Shown here in pieces: positions 16,016 through 24,364 of a stretch of 64,000 nt of DNA. The stretch is taken from assembly GCF_024585165.1 (NCBI RefSeq), contig NZ_CP029008.1, positions 6,157,501 to 6,221,500 of the forward strand. Direction: 5' to 3'. Each line of letters begins with the position of its first letter. The stretch's first letter is position 1. The translations under genes were made by a program, and so were the position numbers. This stretch comes from Bradyrhizobium sp. WBOS07. Lineage in GTDB: Bacteria > Pseudomonadota > Alphaproteobacteria > Rhizobiales > Xanthobacteraceae. The notes beneath the pieces were generated by a model that searched no databases, was not told where the DNA came from, and saw only the letters and a program-made list of their open reading frames with translations.

Positions 16016-17191
16016 TTGATTGCGGCGATGTGCGTCGGGCAGCTCGGCAATCTGCTGCCGCACGTGACGCTGTCGGCGAATCTGGCGCAGCATCTGATGC
16101 CGGCATGGGGGCTGTCCGCCGCCGACGGCGGGTTGATGGCGAGCGGCTATGCGTTCGGCTACATGCTGGCCGTCCCGGTGCTGACGACGCTGACCGATCG
16201 CATCGACGCGCGGATCGTGCTGCTGTGCGGCTCCATCGTCAGCGGGCTTGCGACCATCGCCTTCGGCATCTTTGCCGAGGGATTCTGGTCGGGCACCATC
16301 ATCTGGTCGCTCGCAGGATTGGGCTTTGCCGGCGCCTATATGCCGGGCCTGAAGGCGCTGACCGACCGGTTGCCCGCCGGCGACACCTCGCGGGCGGTGA
16401 CGCTGTACACGTCGAGCTTCTCGGTCGGCGTCGGCCTGTCGTTCCTGGTTGCGCAGCTCCTCGCCGACCGCTGGGGCTGGCGGAGCGCGTTCTATGTCAC
16501 CGGCGTCGGCCCCATCGCGATGGTGATCGCGTGCCTGCTGATCGAGGGACGGCGGCCAGCGCCGAAGTCTGGGCGTCTTCTCAACTTTGCACCCGTCCTC
16601 GCCAATCGCGAGGCGCTCGGCTACATCCTCGGCTACGGCGCCCACTGCTTCGAGCTCTACGGCATTCGCACCTGGCTGGTCGGGTTCTGGACCTTCGTCG
16701 TTGCGCATCAGGGCGAGCCGTCCTGGATGACGCCGGTGCTGATGAGCTTCTGCTTCGCCGTGATCTCGATGCCCGCCAGCATCCTCGGCAACGAGGCCGC
16801 CCTGAAATTCGGACGGCATCGCGCCATCACGGTCGTGATGATCGCCTCGGCCTGCGTCGCGCTGGTGATCGGCTTCAACGCGAGCGCCCCGGCCTGGGTG
16901 CTCGCGCTGCTGCTGATGATCTACGGCGTGACGGTGCCTGCTGATTCAGGCGCGCTCACCGCCGGCATGTCCGCGGCGGCCGTCTCCGAGCATCGCGGCG
17001 CGACCCTGGCCCTGCATTCGACGGTCGGCTTCGGTCTGTCGGCGCTCGGCGCCTGGGGAACCGGCGTCGCACTCGACGTGGCCGGCGGCCCGCAGAGTGC
17101 GAGCGGCTGGCTGCTAATGTTCATCGTGCTCGCGGCCGGCATCGCGCTGGGGCCAGTGGCGCTGCTGTGGGCGCGGCGCAAGCCGGGCTGA
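16016..17191 (+). CDS. MFS transporter linked to arsenic flavoprotein
   Basis: About 391 residues with twelve hydrophobic segments; the MFS loop 2-3 motif appears as YMLAVPVLTTLTDRIDARIV and the TM4-5 region as GFAGAYMPGLKALTDR. The start is uncertain: after the flavoprotein stop there is a strong GGGAGGAGAG (15981-15990) but only ATT 15992, CTG 16001, TTG 16016 or ATG 16028 in frame. TTG 16016 was taken because TM1 begins just after it. The reading frame also stays open upstream across the flavoprotein gene, where it is probably a shadow. The partner flavoprotein suggests export of its product. Not recognisably ArsJ, since no GAPDH gene is adjacent. Substrate unknown. Confidence 0.75.
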   Translation: MIAAMCVGQLGNLLPHVTLSANLAQHLMPAWGLSAADGGLMASGYAFGYMLAVPVLTTLTDRIDARIVLLCGSIVSGLATIAFGIFAEGFWSGTIIWSLAGLGFAGAYMPGLKALTDRLPAGDTSRAVTLYTSSFSVGVGLSFLVAQLLADRWGWRSAFYVTGVGPIAMVIACLLIEGRRPAPKSGRLLNFAPVLANREALGYILGYGAHCFELYGIRTWLVGFWTFVVAHQGEPSWMTPVLMSFCFAVISMPASILGNEAALKFGRHRAITVVMIASACVALVIGFNASAPAWVLALLLMIYGVTVPADSGALTAGMSAAAVSEHRGATLALHSTVGFGLSALGAWGTGVALDVAGGPQSASGWLLMFIVLAAGIALGPVALLWARRKPG

Positions 17192-17229
17192 GCAGCGACG
17201 TCAGCCATTGAGAAGCAAGGGAAGGCCGC

Positions 17230-17925
17230 CTAGCCTGGAATCGGGGATCGTCGCGCCAGGCCCTCCACATAGGCAAGCAATCGTTCAGCCGCGTCCGCCG
17301 CCAAGTCGGCATCGCCGCTTGCGATGGCGCGAGCGATCTCGATATGACACTCGACGCCTTCGCGTGGCAGTGTCCGGCCGTGATGCATGAACCAGAACCG
17401 CCGGTTCTGGGTCCCGATCAGGCGCATCATGGATGCCACCGTCGCGTTGCGGCACGCCACGAGGCAGAGCTGATTGAAGTCTGCGTCGAGTCGCGCGAAC
17501 GCGTCGAAATCGTCTTGCTCCAGCGCCGCCACCATGCCCGCGGCGAGTTCAGTGAATTGTTGGCGCTGCTCCGGCGTCGCGCGCATCGCAGCCCCGCGTG
17601 CGACCACCAGTTCGAGCGGCCTGCGCGCCTCGATGACGTTGAGCTCGTCTCCGAAGCGGCAGTCCGAGACGACGCATCCCTTGCGCGGCATGATCTGCAG
17701 CAAATGATCGCGTGCCAGACGTTGCATCGCCTCGCGAACCGGCGTGCGGCCGATCCCGAGCCGTTCGCATAATTCAGCCTCCGAGACATAAGCGCCGGGC
17801 CGCAGCTCGAGAGTGGCGATCATCTGTTCGAGCTGCGCGTAGGCCCGCTCCGTCAGGCTGGCGATTTCGCTCGTGGTGGAGGCCTTGGCTGACGGGCGGC
17901 GCGATTTCGGTTGACGAGGTCTCAT
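17230..17925 (-). CDS. GntR-family regulator (FadR/FCD type)
   Basis: 231 residues. The N-terminal wHTH is canonical: AYAQLEQMIATLELRPGAYVSEAELCERLGIGRTPVREAMQRLARDHL region (residues 28-75) with the GntR hallmark GRTPVREA. The C-terminal half is an all-helical FCD ligand domain with the usual Asp/His metal-binding spacing (ARLDADFNQ, ECHIEIARAI). It is divergent from the P450 cassette, whose expression it probably controls in response to a small organic acid or related inducer. Its ATG lies within the first of two direct repeats at 17922-17944, which suggests autorepression. A basic tail of about 20 residues precedes the HTH. Confidence 0.92.
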   Translation of the reverse strand: MRPRQPKSRRPSAKASTTSEIASLTERAYAQLEQMIATLELRPGAYVSEAELCERLGIGRTPVREAMQRLARDHLLQIMPRKGCVVSDCRFGDELNVIEARRPLELVVARGAAMRATPEQRQQFTELAAGMVAALEQDDFDAFARLDADFNQLCLVACRNATVASMMRLIGTQNRRFWFMHHGRTLPREGVECHIEIARAIASGDADLAADAAERLLAYVEGLARRSPIPG

Positions 17926-17944
17926 ATATCAGCTCATATATCAG
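17922..17944. promoter_or_regulatory. Tandem 11-bp repeats, probable GntR operator
   Basis: TCATATATCAG occurs at 17922-17932 and again at 17934-17944, period 12. Each is close to a palindrome (TGATATATGA on the other strand). The left copy covers the gntR start codon and both lie upstream of the P450 gene, as expected for a shared divergent operator. Confidence 0.6.
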
Positions 17945-17998
17945 TAACAACAGGCCGACGCTATGGCCAAATGTAGGGAAGGCAGAGGCGGACAAGGC

Positions 17999-19186
17999 AT
18001 GGCGCGATCTCCCGTGACCGACTGGGCGTCTGACTGGGACCATCTCGATCCAGCCTGGATCGGCAATCCATATCCGATCTGGCAGAATTTGCGCGATCGG
18101 TGTCCAATTGCGCATACCGACCGCTACAACGGGGTCTACTTCCCGACGCGATACGCCGACATCCGCGACGTCGCCTATGATCCCGACCGCTTCTCTTCCC
18201 GCCGTGTCGTGGTTCGGGAGGGTGAATACCGCGTCAACTCGCCGCCGATCACGTCGGACCCTCCCGAGCACCGCCCGATGCGCATGGTGCTGATCCCGCC
18301 GTTCACGCCGCAGGCCGTGGCCAAGCTCGAACCCCAGACGCGACGTGTCTGCAACGAACTGATCGACCGTATCATCTCGCAATCTTCCTGCGATGGCGCT
18401 GTCGATTATGCGCAGCACATCCCGGTTCGGATCATCGCTCATATGCTGGGGATACCGGCGGAAGACGGTGATCAATTCCGTTCCTGGATTGCGATGGCCT
18501 TGCAGGAAGGAGTGACCAACCAGTCCGCGCTGAAACGGGCCGAGCAGGAGATCTCGGATTATTTCGCCGGGCAGATTGCACGACGGCGCGAGCGGGCGGG
18601 CGACGATCTCGTCAGTTTTCTGATCAATGCGCGCAATCCGGACAATGGACCGTTCTCGGATCGTCAGATCCTCGGCGCGTTGCGCCTGCTCCTGATCGCC
18701 GGCATCGATACGACTTGGAGTGCCATCGGGTCATCTCTGTGGCATCTCGCGACCCACGCGGAGGATCGCGAACGGCTGGTGCGACGGCCCGAATTGATCG
18801 GCACGGCCATCGAGGAATTCCTGCGGGCCTATGCACCGGTGACGATGGCGCGCGAGGTCGTCGACAACACCGAGCTCGGAGGCTGTCCGATGCGGAAGGG
18901 CGAGATGGTCATGCTGTCCTTTCCCGCGGCCAATCGCGACCCCGAGAAGTTCGCGGATGCCGATTCGGTCAGGATCGACCGGACGCAAAACCCGCACGTG
19001 GCCTTCGGCCTCGGCATTCACCGCTGCATCGGATCGAACCTGGCGCGAATGGAAATGCGGATCGCGCTCGAGGAATGGCTGAAGCGAATTCCCGAGTTCG
19101 CGCTGGACCGGACGCGACCCATGACCTGGTCGGAAGGGGCTGTGCGCGGCCCCCGGTTGCTCCCGCTCGTTCTTGGGTCGCGTTGA
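17999..19186 (+). CDS. Cytochrome P450
   Basis: 395 residues from ATG 17999, preceded by AGAGGCGG; an ATG at 17963 would add 12 residues of low information. Signature elements are all present: I-helix oxygen-binding motif AGIDTTWS, K-helix ExxR (EEFLR), and heme-binding loop FGLGIHRCIGSNLAR with the thiolate Cys343. No membrane anchor, so this is a soluble bacterial class I P450 that needs a ferredoxin and reductase; a 3Fe-4S ferredoxin gene lies two genes downstream. The SRPBCC gene between them may act on or bind the same substrate. Substrate unknown; the family fold does not reveal it. Confidence 0.95.
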   Translation: MARSPVTDWASDWDHLDPAWIGNPYPIWQNLRDRCPIAHTDRYNGVYFPTRYADIRDVAYDPDRFSSRRVVVREGEYRVNSPPITSDPPEHRPMRMVLIPPFTPQAVAKLEPQTRRVCNELIDRIISQSSCDGAVDYAQHIPVRIIAHMLGIPAEDGDQFRSWIAMALQEGVTNQSALKRAEQEISDYFAGQIARRRERAGDDLVSFLINARNPDNGPFSDRQILGALRLLLIAGIDTTWSAIGSSLWHLATHAEDRERLVRRPELIGTAIEEFLRAYAPVTMAREVVDNTELGGCPMRKGEMVMLSFPAANRDPEKFADADSVRIDRTQNPHVAFGLGIHRCIGSNLARMEMRIALEEWLKRIPEFALDRTRPMTWSEGAVRGPRLLPLVLGSR

Positions 19187-19220
19187 TCGACGTTCATTGC
19201 ACTGATTGATTGGAGGCCGG

Positions 19221-19685
19221 ATGTTCTTCGTTCGAAAGCACGACATTCTCATCGGCGCGCCGCCGGAAGCGGTCTTCGACTATGTCTGCAATCCGCATTC
19301 CTGGCCCGAATGGCTGGCGGCCTCGCACAAGATCGAAGGACCCGATCAGCCTTTGGCGCTCGGCCAGTCCTTCCGGGAGGAATGGCAGATCCGGCGGGGG
19401 ACGATCGAGCTGCATTGGAGTGTCATCGAGAGCGAGAGGCCGCGCGCCTGGACGTGCAGGGCCGATACCGATTTCATCGGTCCGATCCTGATCCGCTACA
19501 CGTTTGCCCAGGAAAAGGGATGGACCCGCTATACGCGGGAGCTCACCAATCCCGACCGGCCATCCGCGCCGAGCCAGGACCAGCTCGATCGCATGGATGA
19601 AGAAGCGCGGATTGGACTCGGCAACATCAAGAACCAAGTCGAGCGCCGTTTCGCTGCGGCCTATGTCAGCCCCTATCCCTGCTGA
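19221..19685 (+). CDS. SRPBCC-family (START-like) protein
   Basis: 154 residues from ATG 19221 with TGGAGG 4 nt upstream. The pattern is typical of polyketide cyclase / START-like proteins: an opening strand with ILIGAPPEAVFDYVCNPHSWPEWL, a central strand pair (EEWQIRRGTIELHWSVIE), and a C-terminal helix (EEARIGLGNIKNQVERRF). Such proteins form a hydrophobic pocket for lipids, steroids or aromatic intermediates. The position between a P450 and its ferredoxin suggests binding or modification of the P450 substrate or product. No catalytic residues can be assigned. Confidence 0.85.
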   Translation: MFFVRKHDILIGAPPEAVFDYVCNPHSWPEWLAASHKIEGPDQPLALGQSFREEWQIRRGTIELHWSVIESERPRAWTCRADTDFIGPILIRYTFAQEKGWTRYTRELTNPDRPSAPSQDQLDRMDEEARIGLGNIKNQVERRFAAAYVSPYPC

Positions 19686-19704
19686 CATCCACGGAGATCA
19701 AGCC

Positions 19705-19914
19705 ATGACCATCGAGATCACGGTCCGGGTCGATTCAGGGAAATGCCAGGGTCACGCCCGCTGCAGCGCCCTGGCGCCGGAGCTGTTCCAGCTCGACGAG
19801 TTCGGGCATGCGCGGGAAAGCGTGGCGGTCTGCACCGCTTCCGAACTGATCGACAAGGCCTATGTCGCCCGGGCGAATTGTCCGGAGGAAGCCATCATCA
19901 TCACGGAGCGCTGA
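19705..19914 (+). CDS. 3Fe-4S ferredoxin, P450 redox partner
   Basis: 69 residues. The cluster ligands read KCQGHARCSALAPELF and NCPEEAI: three Cys with His at the position often Cys in 4Fe-4S ferredoxins, the pattern of [3Fe-4S] ferredoxins that feed bacterial P450s. It closes the GntR-controlled cassette, starting 19 nt after the SRPBCC stop with GGAGATC as ribosome binding site. No ferredoxin reductase gene is nearby, so electrons probably come from a shared reductase elsewhere in the genome. Confidence 0.92.
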   Translation: MTIEITVRVDSGKCQGHARCSALAPELFQLDEFGHARESVAVCTASELIDKAYVARANCPEEAIIITER

Positions 19915-19929
19915 AGTATGGAGGCCTCT

Positions 19930-19955
19930 TGAGGGTGCCGGACCGGCCGCCCTCA
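19930..19955. terminator. Hairpin between convergent ferredoxin and DUF1254 genes
   Basis: TGAGGG (19930-19935) pairs with CCCTCA (19950-19955), with GCCGG/CCGGC able to pair inside. It lies between two convergent genes and overlaps the stop codon of the leftward one. No long T tract, so moderate support only. Confidence 0.4.
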
Positions 19956-20537
19956 GCGCCGGCCGCGCTTGGTGTCGGCCTTGGCCGGCGGCTCGGTCTG
20001 CGGCGCGCAGGTCGCGGCCTGCAGCGTTGCCTGCGCCTGCGGCATCAGGCCGGGCTCGGCGGCGAGCGCCTTCATCAGGATCAGGCCGGTGGTGGTCGGG
20101 GAATCGATGATGAGGCGGTCGGCCGCGGTGACCTCCTCGTCCTCGGGCAGCTCGCTGTGCTGCGCCTCGGTCATCAAGTCGAGCTCGATCACCTTGCGGC
20201 CCGCCGAGCGGTCGTTGATGGCGTAATAGGCGATCTCGTTGCGGGTGTAGAACGACACCGAGGTGTAGGCCTGGCTCACCGGCACCGTGAGCTTGATCGG
20301 TCCGCCCGAGAGGTCGTAGCGGCAGATCGCCAGCGCGAACGCCGGGTCCATGAACGGCATCGGCGACGTCGAGGGATCGGCGAGGGGAAGCTGGGTGACG
20401 CCGTTCACCTTCGTCATCGGCGTCAGCCGCGAATAGGCGTCCTGCGTCGCGATCCGCGGCAGCGCCAGCACGCTGACGAGGTGGACCACGAGGCCCAGCA
20501 CGATGCCGGCAACGATGGTGAACAGCAGGCGGATCAT
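19953..20537 (-). CDS. DUF1254-type envelope protein
   Basis: 194 residues. An N-terminal membrane segment (LLFTIVAGIVLGLVVHLVSVLAL) is followed by a domain with PFMDPAFALAICRYDLSGGP and VSFYTRNEIAYYAIND, which I recognise as the short DUF1254-type protein commonly paired with a DUF1214 protein in Hyphomicrobiales. The ATG overlaps the stop of the DUF1214 gene (ATGA), so the two are translationally coupled and probably act together at the inner membrane. A much longer open frame on this strand runs upstream in antisense to nothing real; only this part is coding. Function unknown. Confidence 0.8.
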   Translation of the reverse strand: MIRLLFTIVAGIVLGLVVHLVSVLALPRIATQDAYSRLTPMTKVNGVTQLPLADPSTSPMPFMDPAFALAICRYDLSGGPIKLTVPVSQAYTSVSFYTRNEIAYYAINDRSAGRKVIELDLMTEAQHSELPEDEEVTAADRLIIDSPTTTGLILMKALAAEPGLMPQAQATLQAATCAPQTEPPAKADTKRGRR

Positions 20538-21112
20538 GAGCAGCCCGCCGTGCTGATGCTGGGCATCGGCGCATCGCGCTGGGTGCGCGTGGCGACGCCG
20601 ACCGGGGTGTCGTAGAGGCGCAGCATCAGGGCGTAGCGCTCGATGCCGCCGGTCGGCAGCCAGTTGCCGGCGCGCGAGCGCGAGGCGATGCGGATCTCGA
20701 ACGAGCCGTCGGAGGACCGCACGATCTCCTGGCTGGTGAAGCCGTAGCGCTGCAGCGAGTTGGCGACGAGATGGCCCTTGCGGTCGTACAGCGTCAGCGT
20801 CCAGAACCGCGCCGGCGGCGTCACGCCGGAGACGATCACGTCGCAGCGGCCGTCGAGCGGCTTCTTCTTGTCGTCGGTGGTGGCGGTGAAGGCGACGCCG
20901 TCGCCGGTGCCGATCGGCAGCTCGCCGCTGCGGACGATGGTGGCGCGCGAATAGGGATCGACGTCGGCGGTGCCGGTGCGCGGCCGCGCGGTCCAGGCGC
21001 CGATGGTCAGCGCGCCGATGTCGGTGCCGCGCGTCGTCGTCATCCAGGTCGCGCCGACGCCGACCACCGTCGCGAGCAGAAGGGCCGTCAATGTGATCAG
21101 GATCAGCCGCAC
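20534..21112 (-). CDS. DUF1214 domain protein
   Basis: 192 residues from a GTG start. It has an N-terminal membrane anchor (LILITLTALLLATVVGVGATW) and the DUF1214 core: DVDPYSRATIVRSGELP, ARFWTLTLYDRKGHLVAN and the terminal IERYALMLRLYDTPVG. DUF1214 proteins are envelope-associated proteins of unknown activity. It begins 9 nt after the PBP gene stop on the same strand, so PBP, DUF1214 and DUF1254 genes probably form one transcript. That neighbourhood suggests a cell-envelope role. Confidence 0.87.
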   Translation of the reverse strand: MRLILITLTALLLATVVGVGATWMTTTRGTDIGALTIGAWTARPRTGTADVDPYSRATIVRSGELPIGTGDGVAFTATTDDKKKPLDGRCDVIVSGVTPPARFWTLTLYDRKGHLVANSLQRYGFTSQEIVRSSDGSFEIRIASRSRAGNWLPTGGIERYALMLRLYDTPVGVATRTQRDAPMPSISTAGCS

Positions 21113-21121
21113 TTGTTTCGA

Positions 21122-23401
21122 TCAGTTCTTGCGCGGGGCCGAGGCGTTGGCCTTCTCTTCCGCATAGTTCTGCGGGAACGCGAGCGCGCTCGTCGCCGGG
21201 GATGGTTTGCTGTCGGCATCCGCCGATTTCCTGGCCGTCCTGGCCGCGTCGTCCAGCAGCTTCTCGACCCGCACCAGGATGTCGGCGCCGCGCTTGGTCA
21301 GCACCGGCGGCGGACCCGGCTTGGTCTCCAGGATCTTCGGCGCCGCGTTGGCCTGCGCGTTGCTGACATGCTGCGGCGGCAGCTTCTGGCCCATGCCGAT
21401 GCCGGGGATCTCCCGGACCTCGACGCCCTGATGCGCTGCCAGCATGATGTCGTGCCAGGTCTGCGCCGGCAGCGAGCCGCCGGTCATGCGGTTGGTCGGC
21501 GAGTAATCGTCGTTGCCGTACCAGACCGCGCAGGTGAAGTTGCCGGTGTAGCCGACGAACCAGGCGTCGCGATAGGCGTTGGTCGTGCCGGTCTTGCCCG
21601 CGGTCGGGATGCCGTCGAGCGCGGCGCGGCGCGCGGTGCCCTCGCTGACGACGTGGCTCATCATGCCGGCCATGTCGGCGGCGACGGAAGCCGGGATTGC
21701 CTGCCGCGGCTTCGGCCCGTCGCGGTCCCAGCGCCAGACGAGGTCGCCGGCGCCGGTGCGCACCTCCAGCACCGCATGCGGCGTCACCGCCTTGCCGCGG
21801 TTCGGGAACGTGGCGTAGGCCACGGCGTGCTCGAGCACGGTGACTTCGTCCGAGCCGATCGGCAGCGACGGCGTGTCGGGCAGCGGCGCCTTGAGGCCGA
21901 AGCGGCGCGCGACCTCGACGATCTTGGCGCGGCCGACCTTGGCGGGGTTCTGGGTCTTGGGCTCGTTCTTCCGGCCGATCTCGATCGACAGCTTCACCGG
22001 CACGACGTTGATCGAGCGCGTGATCGCCTGCGTCAGCGTCACCGAGCCGGAATAGGAATGGCCATAATTCTGCGGGCACCAATTGCCGATGCAGACGGGA
22101 CCGTCGACCACGATCGAGTTCGGCGTGTAACCGTTCAGCAGCGCGGTGGTGTAGACGTAGGGCTTGAACGAGGAGCCGGGCTGGCGATAGGCGTCGGTGG
22201 CGCGGTTGAACTGGCTGGCGCCGTAGTCGCGGCCGCCCACCATGGCGCGGATGCCGCCGTCGAGATCGGCGACGACGGTCGCGGCCTGCGTCGCGTGATA
22301 GTCGCGGCCGAACTGGCGCAGCTGGTTCTCGACCGCGTCTTCCGCCGCCTTCTGCACGTTGGTGTCGATCGCGGTGCGGACCACGAAGACGCGCTCGGTG
22401 TAGGACTTCGGGAAGGTGTCGACCAGCTTGCGCATCTCCTCGAAAGCGTAGTCGAGATAATAGTTCGGCGATGCCTCGTCGCGGCGGTCGACGGCGAAGG
22501 CCGGATTGCGGCGGGCGCCGAACACCTGGCCCTCGGTCATGAAGCCGGCGTCGACGAGGTTGTCGAGCACGACGTTGGCGCGGGCGCGGGCGGCGGGCAG
22601 GTTGATGTGGGGGGCGTATTTGGTCGGGGCCTTGAACAGGCCGGCGAGCATCGCGGCTTCCGCCAAGGTCACGTCGCGTGCCGACTTGTTGAAGTAGAAA
22701 TGCGCCGCGCCGTCGACGCCGAAGGTGCCGCCGCCCATATAGGCGCGGTCCAGATACAGCTTGAGGATCTCGTTCTTGGTCAGGCGCCATTCCAGCCAGA
22801 TGGCGAGGAACGCCTCGTTGACCTTGCGCTCGATGGTACGCTCGTTGCTCAGGAACAGGTTCTTGGCAAGTTGCTGGGTGATCGAGGAGCCGCCCTGGCG
22901 GACGCCGCCGGCCTGCGCGTTGGTGACGAGCGCGCGCGCGGTGCCGGCGATGTCGATGCCGAAATGCTCGTAGAAGCGGCGGTCTTCGGTCGCCAGCGTC
23001 GCCTTGATCAACACGTCCGGAAAATCTTCCAGCGGGATCGAATCGTTGTGCTTGATGCCGCGGCTGCCGATCGGATTGCCGTAGCGGTCGAGGAAGCTCA
23101 CCGCGAGATCGGACTTCTTCAGCCAGTCCTCGTCGGCGGTCTCGCGGAAGGCGGGGATGGCGAGGGTGAGCATCACGACCAGGCCGCCGAGGCCCAGCGT
23201 CGCCGCCTCCGACAGCGGCTCGATGAACACCCAGCGCTTCCAGCGCCCGACATAGAACCGGTCCATGAAGGTCGAGTAGCGCTCGTAGAGCTCGCGGATG
23301 CCCTTGGCCGAGGAGAACAGCGAGGAGTCGATGCGCGCATCGAGATCCAGGAAGAAATTCCGGATCCTCTGCTTCCAATGCGATGGTATGATCTGGCGCA
23401 C
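21122..23401 (-). CDS. mrcA: Class A penicillin-binding protein 1A (transglycosylase/transpeptidase)
   Basis: 759 residues from a GTG. A cytoplasmic segment of about 65 residues precedes one TM helix (LGLGGLVVMLTLAIPAF). The GT51 transglycosylase domain shows the catalytic Glu in TLATEDRRFYEHFG and the QGGSSITQQLAKNLFL motif. The transpeptidase domain has the SxxK serine (PGSSFKPYVY), SxN (TRSINVVPVK) and KTGT (AGKTGTTNAYRDAWFVGY). The enzyme polymerises and cross-links peptidoglycan in the periplasm. The C-terminal 90 residues are a low-complexity Ala/Lys/Pro tail. The long N-terminal cytoplasmic extension is longer than in E. coli PBP1a. Confidence 0.95.
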   Translation of the reverse strand: MRQIIPSHWKQRIRNFFLDLDARIDSSLFSSAKGIRELYERYSTFMDRFYVGRWKRWVFIEPLSEAATLGLGGLVVMLTLAIPAFRETADEDWLKKSDLAVSFLDRYGNPIGSRGIKHNDSIPLEDFPDVLIKATLATEDRRFYEHFGIDIAGTARALVTNAQAGGVRQGGSSITQQLAKNLFLSNERTIERKVNEAFLAIWLEWRLTKNEILKLYLDRAYMGGGTFGVDGAAHFYFNKSARDVTLAEAAMLAGLFKAPTKYAPHINLPAARARANVVLDNLVDAGFMTEGQVFGARRNPAFAVDRRDEASPNYYLDYAFEEMRKLVDTFPKSYTERVFVVRTAIDTNVQKAAEDAVENQLRQFGRDYHATQAATVVADLDGGIRAMVGGRDYGASQFNRATDAYRQPGSSFKPYVYTTALLNGYTPNSIVVDGPVCIGNWCPQNYGHSYSGSVTLTQAITRSINVVPVKLSIEIGRKNEPKTQNPAKVGRAKIVEVARRFGLKAPLPDTPSLPIGSDEVTVLEHAVAYATFPNRGKAVTPHAVLEVRTGAGDLVWRWDRDGPKPRQAIPASVAADMAGMMSHVVSEGTARRAALDGIPTAGKTGTTNAYRDAWFVGYTGNFTCAVWYGNDDYSPTNRMTGGSLPAQTWHDIMLAAHQGVEVREIPGIGMGQKLPPQHVSNAQANAAPKILETKPGPPPVLTKRGADILVRVEKLLDDAARTARKSADADSKPSPATSALAFPQNYAEEKANASAPRKN

Positions 23402-23692
23402 CTGGAACCCTTGAGGCTCGCTTCAAAAGCGTTCAAGCACCCGCCGGGGCGGCGTCGAGACGTCTTGGGGGAATGTTGCGGCAAACCCAAGGCGCCCGGC
23501 CAGCATCCGAGGGACTTGCTGTTCCTTCTAGCCGAGCGGGACCCATAAACCAATGGTCACGCTCGCGATTTTGAACAACAGGCCTAATTGACCCCGGTTC
23601 ATTACGGGCTTCGAAGGCGCCTTGCTTGCACCATCGCGGCCGCACGCCCTAGATGGCGTGGCCGTCACTCTTTCGAACCTTTGTTGAGGCGC

Positions 23693-24208
23693 ATGACCGC
23701 AGCTCCCAAACGACCTTCAGGCCAAGAAGGATTCTTCTGGAAAACCAAGACGTTGGAAGAGATGTCGGCGGGCGAATGGGAAAGCCTGTGCGACGGCTGC
23801 GGTCGCTGCTGCCTGAACAAGCTCGAGGACGAGGATACCGGGCAGATCTACTTCACCCATGTCGGCTGCAAGCTGCTCGATGGTGCGAGCTGCGCCTGCA
23901 AAGACTATCCGAATCGGTCCGACAAGGTTCCGGATTGTGTCCGCCTGACGCCAGCCAATGTCCGCACCCTGAACTGGCTGCCGCCGAGCTGCGGCTACAA
24001 GCTCGTCGCCGAGGGGCGCGACCTCTATTGGTGGCATCCGCTGGTATCAGGCGATCCCAACACCGTGCATGAAGCCGGCGTCTCCGTTCGTGGCCGGGTC
24101 GAAGGCAGCGAGGAGGAGATCCCGGACCAGGAGCTCGAGGACCACATCGTGCAATGGCCGGCGCTGCTGCCGAGGCGGGCCCGCTTGAAGCGACGTCCAA
24201 AGGACTGA
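23693..24208 (+). CDS. YcgN-family cysteine-cluster protein (UPF0260)
   Basis: 171 residues from ATG 23693; earlier in-frame starts add unconserved Arg-rich sequence. The family signature is visible: [30 protein letters not shown] with CxxCxxCC near residue 35, then [16 protein letters not shown] and PDCVRLTP. The cysteines probably coordinate zinc or an iron-sulfur cluster; the related YkgJ-type proteins share this motif. The molecular role of YcgN is not established. It is divergent from the PBP1A gene across about 290 nt that contain no recognisable gene. Confidence 0.92.
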   Translation: MTAAPKRPSGQEGFFWKTKTLEEMSAGEWESLCDGCGRCCLNKLEDEDTGQIYFTHVGCKLLDGASCACKDYPNRSDKVPDCVRLTPANVRTLNWLPPSCGYKLVAEGRDLYWWHPLVSGDPNTVHEAGVSVRGRVEGSEEEIPDQELEDHIVQWPALLPRRARLKRRPKD

Positions 24209-24364
24209 GCCGCCTCGCGCCGCAGATCACGTCTTCGGGATGGCCCTGCGATGGGATGCACCCATGCGCGGCGGTGCCTGCCCGGGAAGAACTTTGCTGT
24301 CTAGATTGGGCTTCATAGAACGAATCCTTCGCGGCGTTGCGCCGCCACACGACGTCCGAGCGAA

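Noticed and set aside
20538..23426. Long minus-strand frame upstream of and in frame with the DUF1254 gene
   Set aside because: Overlaps PBP1A and DUF1214 in another frame; only the last 194 codons from ATG 20537 encode a recognisable protein.
20771..23548. Very long open frame (925 residues) on the plus strand
   Set aside because: Antisense to the PBP1A and DUF1214 genes, with His/Arg/Asp-rich composition typical of high-GC shadows; the minus-strand proteins have clear catalytic motifs.
23402..23692. Possible gene or RNA in the PBP1A - YcgN divergent gap
   Set aside because: No ORF with ribosome binding site and no structured RNA recognised; a short CACGCC/GGCGTG hairpin (23642-23659) alone is not enough.
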